A stretch of DNA of 64,000 nt from positions 408,804-472,803 of the forward strand of contig CAJNOI010000020.1 of assembly GCA_905250115.1 (NCBI GenBank). Reading direction: 5' to 3'. The notes below the pieces were generated by a model, which was not told where the DNA came from, ran no database searches, and was given only the letters and a program-made list of their open reading frames with translations. A program made the translations under genes and the position numbers. This DNA comes from Adineta steineri (Eukaryota > Rotifera > Eurotatoria > Adinetida > Adinetidae). Below are positions 1 to 14,886 of the stretch, one piece after another; position 1 is the first letter of the stretch, and every line of letters begins with the position of its first letter.

Positions 1-1658
1 AAAAAAAAAAGAATTGATATTCAATATCGTATCTTACTTGATATATACACATATGTTAATAAAAAAGCTCAAAAAATTATCCAAGTAAGGCTATTATTAT
101 AATAAGTTTTTGCTGAAGATTAACACATGTGTTCGTTTATATAATATAAAAAATTGATACATTGGTTACTTGAGAAAATAATAACGATCAATGGACTCAG
201 TTTCCCTAATTGTTTATTCAAGACAGACAAGAAGATAGATGTATATATTCGTTCGTTTCCTTTTCTCTTATGGGATAAGAGAATTGAGTTAAAAGAATGA
301 TGATTGAACAACAATATTCTCAATTATTCTCGTCATCAGTTTGACAGATGAATTACGAATGGACTCATGGTAAAATATAACAATGTGTTAGCGGACATTC
401 GATCTAAATTTTATAGTAAGGAAAGAACAGAATGGATTGAGATAACCCATTATTAGCAATACGACAGAATGAGAGGAAAAGGAGGAGAGGGGAGAGAGAG
501 AGAGAAGGAGACAAGAACAAATAACGAATCGTCTCTTGATTCAATCAAACAACTGGAGGCACGGGTGATGTGTTACCAGTGCCCGATGCCGATCTTTCTT
601 TTTCTTCCTCTCGTTTTCCTTTTTTCTCTTTTTCTATTAGTATTTTTTTAGCTATTGTGTCTTCTTCGAACCACATAAATTCCGTATCTTAACGAAAAAA
701 CAAGTGTTGAGACAATACGATACACGCCCATATTCAAATAGATAATTATGATCACTTTCGTTTTTATAAACAATTTAAAATCAAATAAAAAATGATTTAA
801 TGTCAATTATATTGTTTAGTTAACGGTACTCAGTAAGTTCTTTCTTCTTTCTTCTATTATAAATGTACATAGTTGTATAATCAGACGATATTAGTTACTC
901 TTTCTTTTCTTTCTTTCTCTATTAATTATTATAGACGAATAATATAAAGTAAATATATCTCCATATATATATATGTCTCGTCGTTATATCAGCAGCTGTT
1001 CCCCTTCATATACATCAAGATCAGTCAATTATCAGAGAAAAGTTCAATGTAATAAATACGGTTAGTAGTTCTCTAGAAAAAAAAACGAGAAGTCTCATTT
1101 AAATAGTGTATATATAAAATATATCAAAAAAAAAAAAAATGAAACGAGTGAAAGTATTTGAGTGGAAAAAAATTCGAGGTCATTTATCCTATACCTCCTT
1201 GCTATAGAAATAAGGTGTATAAATGAACGGGCGAACGAACATTTTGCATATGTGAATATGATTTATTTACCATATGAATGTATACACGCCCAATAGTGGT
1301 TGTTAATGTGTAAGAGAGAAGTAATATCAAAAAAGAAAAAATTGAACAGTATATTTAGTATACGTAAGAAAGAATGGTATGTATATGATAGAATATTGCT
1401 CAAGTGTTTATTCATGTATTTCTAAAAAGCAATTAAGTGTTTTTATTATCAGCCAAAGCCTATAGAAATAAAATAAATAGAAAAAGAATGTTTTCCCCCC
1501 TCTCGTTTTTTCTTTATGTGTAGTCAAGCATTTCAAGGTTAGAATGTGTCAAAGTAACCATTTGAGAAAACATCTGTAAGATCATCATTATTAATTCTCA
1601 TCATCTTTTAGTCCGCCTTTCTCATCTCCTTCATTATTCGACATCGAAAGGAAAGTCA
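1..1658. other. AT-rich non-coding DNA
   Basis: No convincing gene is visible. A polypurine tract at about 469-519 is followed by a polypyrimidine tract at about 593-640. Short homopolymers and AT dinucleotide runs fill the rest. The 3' part is presumably promoter or 5' UTR of the RUN-domain gene that follows. The small open frames here have low-complexity translations and are judged to be chance. Confidence 0.6.
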
Positions 1659-1899
1659 ATGTCATCATCATCAAAAGCCTTGCATACTCGTCTTCGCTTT
1701 CTATCATCACTTGTTTGCTCGATCTTTACATCTATCTTCATTGACGAGGAAAGACATAGCAAGTCAAGTAATCCAAACATCGCAAAATATTATAGTAAAT
1801 TCCTTATTCTTATTCTCTTTCGTATTAATAATAAGATTTTCATTTTCTATTACATTTATTATTATCATTATAAGAAAAAGAAAAGAATCAAATAATCTA

Positions 1900-1932
1900 T
1901 TTTTTTTTCTTCTCCTCTTCTTAGTTAATTTC
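1900..1932 (+). promoter_or_regulatory. splice acceptor just upstream of start (5' UTR intron or trans-splice site)
   Basis: A T-rich/C-rich tract ends in TTCTTAG at 1918-1924, only 8 nt before the ATG at 1933. It could end a 5' intron (candidate donor at 1794) or be a spliced-leader acceptor. Bdelloid rotifers are known to trans-splice a leader onto many mRNAs. Confidence 0.5.
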
Positions 1933-4465
1933 ATGTTGAATCCATATTATGAAACAACATTAGTTTCCCAATTACTTGATTCAATTAATGATCATCTAAA
2001 AATAATCCATTCTTCACAAATGAAACAACAAGAATCATCTATTGATAACGATAACGATGATGATGATCTTTGGCTTAGTGGTCATCGATCAATATTTTCA
2101 TCATATGGAAGTCCTTGTCGAAAAATAAAATCTTCATTTCATGAAAGTCAATATGATGGTTTTCATTGGGATCTATATGGAAATCAAAATTATCATCATC
2201 TTGCATTTGAATATGACCAACAAAATATTTGTCCACCAACACATCTGTCTGAATGGTCAATGCATTTAGATTCCGATAATATTGATGATACAACATTACC
2301 ATTGAATACACGACAAACATCATGGCAAACGATCAAAACAAAATCTATAAATTTAAGTTGTTCATCAACGAATACATCTAATAGTGATTATTATTCACCT
2401 AATCCACTAACATTATATCATTTATTTCAACGTACAAAATCTCAACAACATCCATGTCGTTTATATGAAAATTTTAGTGATAAAAGTTTATGTAATTCAT
2501 TAACCTCATCATCATCATCGTCTTCCTCAAATTCTCGTAAAATTCCAATACGAAAAATTAAACTAAAAAGTCCAACAACTTTCTCTCAATTAAATCTAAT
2601 AAATTCGAAACAAATACAATCAAAAAGTAATGTTGATCAATGTCTACAAACATCTCTTATTCTTTGTGATACAACTCAAGCTTCTGTCACTCATTCAGAA
2701 AGTACTGATCATTTATTAAATCATCCTCCTAGTCAATCATCTTTTATATCTCATTATTCACTGCCTGACCTTGATTTTCTTACACATTATGCGAAAGAAA
2801 ACCCACCACAATTATCAACACTAACTAATCAAACAAAATCCATTTGTACACCGATGAAAACTATATTATCCGAACCATTATCAGACATTAAAAAACCTAC
2901 ACGTACTGTTTTCTATTGCAATATTAAGCTTCCTAATCGACCTTCTACTTATCATCATTCAACATTATCGAAAAATAAATTTGCTAAATCTAATCCAACA
3001 ACGATATCTGCAGACGAAAATGAAACATTATCATCTTCTGTATGTTCGAGTACATCAAGTAGTGGTTATTTTAGTAATTGTTCAACAAATCAAACACGTC
3101 ATATTCAAACACCTTTATCGTCCTGTCCTCTTAAATCATGTTTAAAACGTACGAAAATCGAAGAAACAACTAGAGCAAATGTTCTTGCTGTAGGTATTGC
3201 TGGTGATATATTTACATTAGCTTCTGAACGTATTCATAATAAAAATGATCGATCAGAACATCGACGTTATTCAGCACCAACTACTATTTCACAACAAGAA
3301 AATCTTTCATTAGAAACTAAAACATGTACATTATCTGAACATGATCTTAGTGCAAAGAAGAGTGTTAGTTTTTCAAATGAAATTACTCGAAAATTGATCA
3401 CACCATCAAGTAGTCCAAAATATCACTATGATGGTATTTTTGTTTTCATTTTAAAATTTAATGAAAAATAATTTAATTTTTTTCGTAGATTATTATGATT
3501 TAATACCACGTGAAAGTTTAACTGATAGTCCTCCGAGTGAATTTAATTTTTCTGATGATGACGATGATGATGAAGTTGAAGAACATCTAGTAAATTTTAT
3601 TGAAGATACATCACCAGATGTAATAAAACCGTTACCAATTAAAAAAGGAAGTGATAAATATCTAATTGATATATTTTCTAATACAATTCTTCGTATATTA
3701 GAAATTAAATGTAGTGATTCAAAGGTAAAATCAATTCATTTTTTTTGTTTCCAAAATATATTTTGTTTTTGTTAGTCTTATTATTTAAATAATCAAACTA
3801 ATCCTGAATTAGATCGAACACTTCGTCTAGATTTTTGTCCTCTATTACGTGAAGTACTTGAAGATGGTTTACGACAACATGCAGGTTCATTATTTTCAAG
3901 AAAAGTTAATCTATGGCGTTTAATTGATTTAACAACACCAGCAACTAGTCGATTTAATGAAATAAAAATGAAAGTACAATTAGAATTATCATCGAATATT
4001 GATTGGATTGAAAAATTTAATTCATTTATTTATCATTTACTTAAGTAAGACATAAGAAGAAAATAAATATATATGAAATTTTGTACTTTTAGTCTTCATG
4101 AACTTACTTCATGGTTAACACATTTTTTTCTACATCGTACAATATTAAAAACTTATTATGAATCATGGGCATTTGTCCTTGTTAATGCGAATAATGATTT
4201 ATTTGAATCTATTACAAATCAATTAGAAAAATTATCTCCATTACCATTTCGTTTAAAATATAATAATTTAACGAATTCAAAAATCTTATTAACAAATCAA
4301 CGTTTATCAACATCGATAATACCAAGAAAATTTAATGTAAGATCATGGTTACGTGATAGAAAAACTCAAGTTAAAATTTCACCAAAAGAAACAACTTCAT
4401 CGATATTACCGAATATTTATTTACGACGAAAATTTCATTCAAATTCCAATATTAAAATAACATGA
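1933..4465 (+). CDS. RUN-domain protein, RUSC/UNC-14-like
   Basis: Four exons join in phase: 1933-3433, 3489-3724, 3776-4044 and 4093-4465 (792 aa). Residues 1 to about 500 are Ser/Thr/Asn-rich and look disordered, with poly-Ser near residue 200; an acidic stretch (SDDDDDDEVEE) follows. The C-terminal third reads as a RUN domain: LLREVLEDGLRQHAGSLF, KVNLWRLIDL, then LTSWLTHFFLHR and LEKLSPLPFRL. The last blocks resemble the end of the RUN domain in RUSC1/2 and worm UNC-14, adaptors linking small GTPases and kinesin to vesicle and axonal transport. No SH3 domain is seen at the C terminus, unlike vertebrate RUSC. The start is placed at 1933, just after a TAG acceptor at 1923-1924. An upstream exon from the ATG at 1659, with a donor at 1794, would also join in frame. 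RUN domain fairly sure; RUSC assignment likely. Confidence 0.72.
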
Positions 4466-4848
4466 AAATATTTTCTATTATTTTATAATTGCATTCTAAA
4501 TGCTGATATATTCACTACAGTTGCTTTGTGTTTTTTTTCTTTTTTCGTTTTTATATTTGTATGTGTGTTTAATTATCTTTACTTAACTTACTTTTTAATG
4601 AACTGTTTGTTCAGTTCTAATGGAAAATAAATATATATATAAATATAGAAAAAAATATCGTTTCATTAGTTAATCGAATAGTAGTTAACATAGAAATTAA
4701 AAAAATATATCCCTATGAAACAAGAAATTATTATAGAACAAGCAAAGATTTGATTGAGTAATTACTTGAAGGAGAAACTAGAAATTTTTGATGCCAGTAT
4801 TATTCTTTGTATCACAATATAGAGTGATATCGTGATATACACAGACAT
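4466..4848. other. 3' UTR and spacer before tRNA-Pro
   Basis: AT-rich spacer containing an AATAAA-type signal around 4626. Nothing else is recognised. Confidence 0.5.
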
Positions 4849-4920
4849 GGCTTGGTGGTCTAGTGGTATGATTCTCGCTTAGGGTGCGAGAGGTCCCGGG
4901 TTCAATCCCCGGCCAAGCCC
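4849..4920 (+). tRNA. tRNA-Pro(AGG)
   Basis: A full cloverleaf can be drawn. The acceptor arm GGCTTGG (4849-4855) pairs exactly with CCAAGCC (4913-4919). The anticodon loop TTAGGGT carries AGG at 4881-4883. The T loop is GTTCAAT, flanked by a CCCGG/CCGG-type stem. The D arm contains the box A-like TGGTCTAGTGG. There is no intron. The body closely matches animal tRNA-Pro(AGG). The T-rich run at 4930-4939 could serve as a Pol III terminator. Confidence 0.97.
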
Positions 4921-5349
4921 GGTTAATATCTTTTTTTTTCTATGTATATATTTCATAGTATAGGTTTAGGTTACATGTTCTTTTTTTTTCATTTCTTCTG
5001 CAATATTTATTTGTTAGAAAACAAGTTTGTTTTGAATATAAGTAACAACAATAACAACATTCTCAAATGACGAATTTTGATTTCTTTCGCAAATAATTTA
5101 AATGCTCTTAAACTTTTTTCTCATTTCTTCTTTGCTCGTTCTTTTCATTTTCTCTTTTAATTGAGTTTATTCTATGAACAAGACAAAAAAATCTGAAAAC
5201 GAGAGTGAAAGCTATTTTAATTTTTTCGTTTGTGATGAAATATGTATAAAGATGTATTTGTTATGGTAGCAGTAAAGAAAAAAAGAGAGCATCGTATATA
5301 CACATACACATGGTGATTGAATAAATTATAAGAAAGTATTGAAGGTAAA
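4921..5349. other. spacer between tRNA-Pro and kinesin
   Basis: AT-rich DNA with homopolymer T runs. No gene is seen. Its 3' end would hold the promoter of the possible first kinesin exon. Confidence 0.5.
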
Positions 5350-8951
<3,602 letters not shown>

Positions 8952-10136
8952 ATAATTAAATTATAAGGTAATCTATACGAAATATTCTATAAAAACAGTA
9001 AATTTAGTTACGATAGGTCAATTTATTTTGAACTTTTTGTTTTAAGTCTAAAAAGAAAAGGATAGAAAAACGAATAACAAAAAAACACAATTACACAAAA
9101 ACATATAAGTTTTTTAAGTGATTCAAATAATGCAAAAACAGTAACTGTGGGCGGGCAATTGAATCAATCAAAAAAATAAATACTTCATATTTTTGAGAGA
9201 TTCCCCTAACAATTTTCTTGACATTGAGGTTGAAAATAGGGTGTATTTTTCTATCAATTGACTGAGACAAACTAGAATTAGCCAAGGTAGTGAGATGCTG
9301 AAACTGACTGTGTGAGTCCGGAGTTTGGTGTCTTTGAAGTAAATGATTACATTTACATGTGCACCATCATTTCTAACTCACTCTAGTCAATAAGGGGCGT
9401 GACGCACCTAGTTGTCAATCTTCAGTATCTATGTATGTATTTCTTTTCGATTTCTTTGTTGTAGTTCAATGATGCCTTTCACGAATGATAAAATCAATAT
9501 ATGAACACACGAATTCGTCAATATTTTTCTTATGCACATTCTGTATACATAATTTGTTCTAAAACGAATTGTGTATTGTCACTCTCGTCTGTTCTCTTTT
9601 CTCGTTTTTCATATATTTACATAAATAAAAATAAATTAATTTAAATTTTTTAATCAGTTGAATTTATTAATGAAGCAAAATATGATTTCAACAGGTGATG
9701 ATAGTCTCTGTATTATCTTCACTATGTTCATTTTAGTCGATAAATGTTTGCCCTTTTAACAAACATATTGTACTAATGATTAGTCTTTTAATCGAAAACA
9801 AAAAATTCATATGTATGCCAACTGATAGTTCATTTTATCTGAGATTAATGACTTTGATTTTTCACACTTATCAATGAAAATTTATATTCACCTGCTTACT
9901 GCCGATCACGTTCAACAGACAAACACCATCAGCTACTGTCAATCATAGATCGAAGAAAAAATCTTATCAGAAAAAAAATGGAGAATAGAAATAATATATA
10001 TTTTTGGAATATCTTGTAGATAAATACGAGATAGATTCATAAATAATCTGATCATTTATTATCATTGAAGAGAAAACAGAACATTCAATACAAAAACAAT
10101 TGTCAAAAAAAAGAAAACTAACTGTCTCTTTTATGT
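8952..10136. other. non-coding DNA between kinesin and Pax (tail to tail)
   Basis: Two convergent 3' ends with AT-rich spacer. A small minus-strand open frame near 9.1-9.3 kb has no recognisable similarity. A slightly less AT-rich patch lies at about 9295-9420. No repeat with defined ends is found. Confidence 0.5.
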
Positions 10137-10963
10137 TTATGAAGCTTGTGGTGCTAATGATAAAGCATAAGATGAAGAATAATAGGGTATCATACCAGAT
10201 AAATGACTTGTTTGAGTATAAGGAAAAGTATTAAAAAATGGTGTATAATTATTTGTATTATTAATAGTTGAATTTTGATAATGATCAATATGTGATAAAT
10301 TACTTTCGGAATTTTCATTTATATAAGATGATTTCATAGCTGTTTCAAATTGTTGTTGTTGTTGATGATAACTAACAGTTGGATAAAGATAACGATGATG
10401 ATATGATTGATCATAAGATGGCCATGTTGGTGGTTCAACTTTACATGTGAATTCATCAGATGATGGTATATTAACTGATGAATTCGAATCACTCTGTTCA
10501 CTATTTCCTCCTTCATTATCATTATATGGTTGTGATAACGGACCGATTTTATTACGTAGAATACGTGAAATTGATGATACTGAAGGTACATTACATTTAT
10601 CACATATATTATCTAATAATAATTTTTCACGTATTTCCCATGCAAACATTCCTGGATCTTTTATTTTATAATCACGTATACGACCAACAACATTGGGTGT
10701 TGTTACACGTGGTTTACTTCCACCAATAGCACCAGGTAATACAGAACCTGTTTCATGATAACGAGTTAGAATTTTACTAACACATCCATGTGAAACTTTC
10801 AAACGACGACTTATATCACATGGACGTACTCCTGAATTCGACATTTCAATAATTTGTAAACGAATAGGAGTTGGTAATGGTCTACCATTGACAAAAATAC
10901 CGCCAAGTTGATTAATTTCTCCATAATTTGGATTTGAATTTGCATCATCGAATGAATAGTCCA
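10137..10963 (-). CDS. Pax1/9-type paired-box transcription factor (main exon)
   Basis: One long exon encodes about 275 residues. The paired domain begins at residue 15: [81 protein letters not shown]. These subtypes fit the Pax1/9 (Pox meso) class. There is no homeodomain, as in that class. No clear octapeptide is seen. The C-terminal part is rich in Ser, Asn, Tyr and Gln. The exon has no ATG at its 5' end: it starts TG-GAC directly after a TTTCTAG acceptor at 10967-10964, so the start is split or lies in a short upstream exon beyond 10967. A tiny first coding exon is common in Pax genes. Expected role: nuclear DNA-binding regulator of development. Confidence 0.93.
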
Positions 10964-13496
10964 CTAGAAATTTAAAAGAAAAAATTTAAATATTTCAAGA
11001 ACACATAGAAGCTATTATCATCGATCACAAACACACAGTAGGAGCACTTCATTCTGTTAAGCAGATGATACATTTATCCATTTAACAAGATTGTATGTAT
11101 ATATGAAATTCGATCATCGATCATCTAGTGATATTATTTCCTTCAAATCATACTCGGATTGAGTAAATAACAAACAAAAATAACGATTATTATGATTAAT
11201 GACTATAATATATCTATTTAGGGAAGTAGAAGTCATAATCCGAAAATAACCTAACGATATTATTATATTGTAAAACTAAATGATATAGTAATACATCGTT
11301 TTATCTGCTTGTAAAGCAGATATTTGTAATGTTACTATCTCATTCATCTATAAATAATTTACATACTCATTTAGTTGAATAATAGGTAATACAGGTAAAT
11401 TGATTAACTTTGGTTCTGCTTGATGTCCCGTATTTGTATTTTGATTTGATTTGGTTTTTCCGTTATACTTCGTTTCACTTGAATTCGTCTTTGGTATTGC
11501 TTGTTTTTAATTGTATTTCTCACGCAGCCTTTTTTCTTCTCTCGTTTTAATAGCAATCACTTGAAATTTTGTTTCTTCTCTCTCTATTGAAGAAAAAGAG
11601 ATAATCAATTCTTTCTCTCTCTTCTTCTATTTTTTTATCCAATACATGAACTTATCATATCATAATGTGTGAAAGAAAATAAACGCTCATATACGATATA
11701 TTGATATATATCAACCAATAAACATGTGGATAGGAAAAGACAGTAGACCAATCAACAAATGTAAAGTCATTTTTAATCGCCATGAAAAATCAGAATTCTA
11801 TATTGTTGCAAAAATCCTATTAAGTTTTCTTTGCATTACATATATCCTTGCCCTTAAAGAAACTGTATGATCAAATATCATTTACTGACAACTATATGAT
11901 GCTTTGCAATATAGAAAGTAAATTGACTCGATGACATTTGAAAAGACACACATTTGTATTCACAAAAAATCATTATTTTCTCTTTTTCTCTTCGTCTTAT
12001 TTAGATCTAGTGGCAGACAAGCGAAACGGCATTATTTTGGCTTGCCAATCATCCGTATATCACTTCATTAGACAATGTTCGTAAAAGTCAGTTGAATATA
12101 TATATGATACTCTTGAAAAACAATTTTTGTTTTATCATTAAACTTTTGATCTTGATAATTGATCAGGTATTTATATACATTCTCTTTTTGTTTTTAATAG
12201 GAATGTCAAAATAACACTTGTTCGCTTTTCGTCTCATGATAAATGTGTTGTGGAGAAGACACGTGTTGTATACATCAATGTATCAATCGTTATTGATTAA
12301 TAAACGAAAGATGAGCTGCTTTTATTCTTCTATTTTATTGTTCTTTATTAATGCCGACATCGTTACGAAATAGAAAAGTCGGTAGAATAGCTAAATATTT
12401 AGATGAACAAAAAAAAATAAAAGAAATTATTTAATAATGAATATTTGATCGACGAGGGATTTATATCAATGAATGTGAATATAGTCAGATGTGTTTATAC
12501 TTTTGCTTTGAAAATATCATATTTATCTTTCGAATGGAATAGAAAAAAATTATACTATAAATTCACAATTTACTCGATGTTAGTTCATAACGGATTTATT
12601 GATCGTGTAGAAGGCTAATGATATATTTGTCTTGAACTACAGGTGATAAAACTTTTTAGTTTCATTTACTTTCGAATCTATTAAGACTAGTTATATGTCC
12701 GGTAGTTCGGAATACCTAGTGCGCAATGTCTTTGTCCCTTCAAAATGATAATTCAAAATATTGTGATGAAAGAACGATATGATTACGATTGATTAGCCAT
12801 CTTTGATTGTTTTTTATGTGTGAAGTGATAAAGACAAAAAAATAGTAAATGATCCATTTGACAATAAACATCCGTATAACGATGATAAATATGTTTGAAT
12901 CTTTATTTGCAATGGTCAATGAATAATTGGTATCACTTGATATATTTATGATACAAGCAATTTTATCATCTATCGACGTGTCTACGTAACGGTCCACCGG
13001 TGACTAAGAACATTGTCCTGAACACATATCACGATCAAACTCATGTCAACAACTTTTTAATAACCGAGAACCAGACATTAGAAAATCTAATTCCGCCATG
13101 CTTAGACAGGTCGCTATAATATGCCTGACTCGATTAGTAAGATAAATAATTGATATTGAATAAAATCTTTCTTTCTAGTAATAAACATCTAGCTGCTTGT
13201 TGAATGATCTACTTCATCAAGATCATATTTACTTTTAATATATAGAAATATTATTTGAGATGGTATACCTCTATTTTTTCTGTAGCATAATTTTTACGTA
13301 CTTTTCTTCGAATATCAACATCAATGAAGAGAAAAACAACTGAATACTTCCTCTGTCAATTCTGATCTTGTATATATCGATGAAAATAGAAAACTTATTT
13401 CAATTAATATAAATTTATTCTTTCATAATTTTTTTTCTTTTATTAATAAACACCAAACTGGTATTACAACAAAAAAACATAACAAATATATTTTTT
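10964..13496. other. Pax upstream region, no gene seen
   Basis: About 2.5 kb of AT-rich DNA between Pax and the 3' end of EXOSC9. The missing first Pax exon and its regulatory elements should lie here, but I could not pick the exon with confidence. No repeats with clear ends are seen. Confidence 0.5.
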
Positions 13497-14798
13497 TCAA
13501 CGATGATTAATAGCTTGAATTAACTTTAATTGTTCTTCTCGATTTTTTTCTAATGAAGCTCGTATTTGTTTCGTTATTTCAAGAACAAGATGATGTGCTA
13601 ATGAGATACAATTTTGAACCTAAATTTATCAACAACGAAAAATATACATTTACTAAATAAAATTCTTCTAAACAAACTTGATCACGACTTAAACAGATTT
13701 CTCCAAGCATTGTCAGTGTACTTAATTCTTTATGTTGATTCATTCCAACAGCAAATAATCCTTCCATTACTTTTTCTTCAGCTTCACATGCATCGATTAA
13801 CATATGTTCTCTTAAATCAAAATAAAAGCAAAATTAAATAAGATTTTATTTCAAATCAAAATATATACCCATTTTGAAATAGTGCAAAACTAATTATTAT
13901 TGGAAAATGTAATATACGAATCGGTTGTGGATTTCGTTCGGTAGTTGAATGCTAAATAACAAGAGCAGTGAAATTCGTTATATTCATTGATTCATTCTTA
14001 CCACATGAACATCTGTTCCAATTACTGTTACAGCTGGATATCTAAACGGAAAACAAAGAAATAGATCCCAATAGATTAACAGTTGGATTCTTACCGAAAA
14101 TGAGCAAGAGCACATAGAGCAGCTAAATTAGCACAATCAAGAATATTTCCATCATAATCCAATACATGTAAATTGACACTAATTTCCCAAACCTTAAAAT
14201 AATAATTCAAAAAAGTTACAATGAATTCAATAAAATTATTCGTATTACTAACATGTTCATGAGCAAGAATACATAATGATTCCATATCAACACAACCAGA
14301 ATCACGAATATTTTGTAATAATTGTCGACTCATAAGCGTCGTCCATTGAGCTTGTCTATTAAAAGAAACGAAAAATTGTTTTTTTAGTTATTTTAATTCA
14401 AAAAAAACATTACCTTCCAGTTTCAAAATTAAACATCATTGTATGGCTATTTTTTAATTGTAATCTTAATCGACCTTCATTTGCTCGTGTTTCTTTTGGT
14501 TTAACAACTTTACATGATGTATGAGCCAATACTCTAGAAAAAAATTTTAAATAAACAAACTAATTTTTCACAACTCACAAACTTGGTTAAACCGAGTGAT
14601 ACAGTAACTGAACCATATTCTTCTCGAAAATCAATTTTAACATCACGCGTTACAAATGGAAGTCGATGATCAAGTCTCTAAAAAAAAGATTAATTCATTT
14701 ATTTTTTAATTTTTTAATCTAAATTTTATACTTGACGATCTCGTAAACATTGTATAATAAAATCTTTTTCACATTTTCCAATTACTTTTGATGCCATA
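13497..14798 (-). CDS. EXOSC9: Exosome subunit RRP45/EXOSC9
   Basis: Nine exons: 14798-14732, 14677-14583, 14533-14414, 14355-14253, 14192-14095, 14041-14002, 13951-13869, 13810-13678 and 13619-13497, about 286 aa. RNase PH-fold features line up with animal EXOSC9: RLDHR near the N terminus, YGSVTVSLGLTKVLAHTSC, DSGCVDMESLCILAHE, LDYDGNILDCANLAALCALA, PIIISFALF and EEKVMEGLFAVGMN. It is a structural ring subunit of the RNA exosome (RRP41/45 pair). The length matches the RNase PH core without the longer vertebrate tail. Oddity: exon 1 carries one base too many in the A-run at 14759-14763 (plus strand), so MASKVIGKCEKDF is out of frame with the following IIQCLRDRQ. An assembly homopolymer error is the simplest explanation. 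It starts 88 bp after the ALG11 stop on the same strand. Confidence 0.9.
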
Positions 14799-14886
14799 TT
14801 TAAATCTAAAAGAATATCAAAAAAAAAGAATCTATCTCTTTTTTTCTCTACTATTTTTTTGTTTTATCACAAAAGAAAAAGATTTT
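14799..14886 (-). promoter_or_regulatory. 88-bp intercistronic gap with splice acceptor (candidate operon junction)
   Basis: Read on the minus strand, the gap between the ALG11 stop and the EXOSC9 ATG is T-rich and ends in TATTCTTTTAG (AG at 14808-14807), 8 nt before the ATG. No promoter-sized space remains. This is the layout expected for a downstream operon cistron that receives a spliced leader. Confidence 0.5.

Noticed and set aside
10447-10729. Plus-strand frames opposite the Pax exon
   Set aside because: The minus strand carries an unmistakable paired domain; these are shadows.
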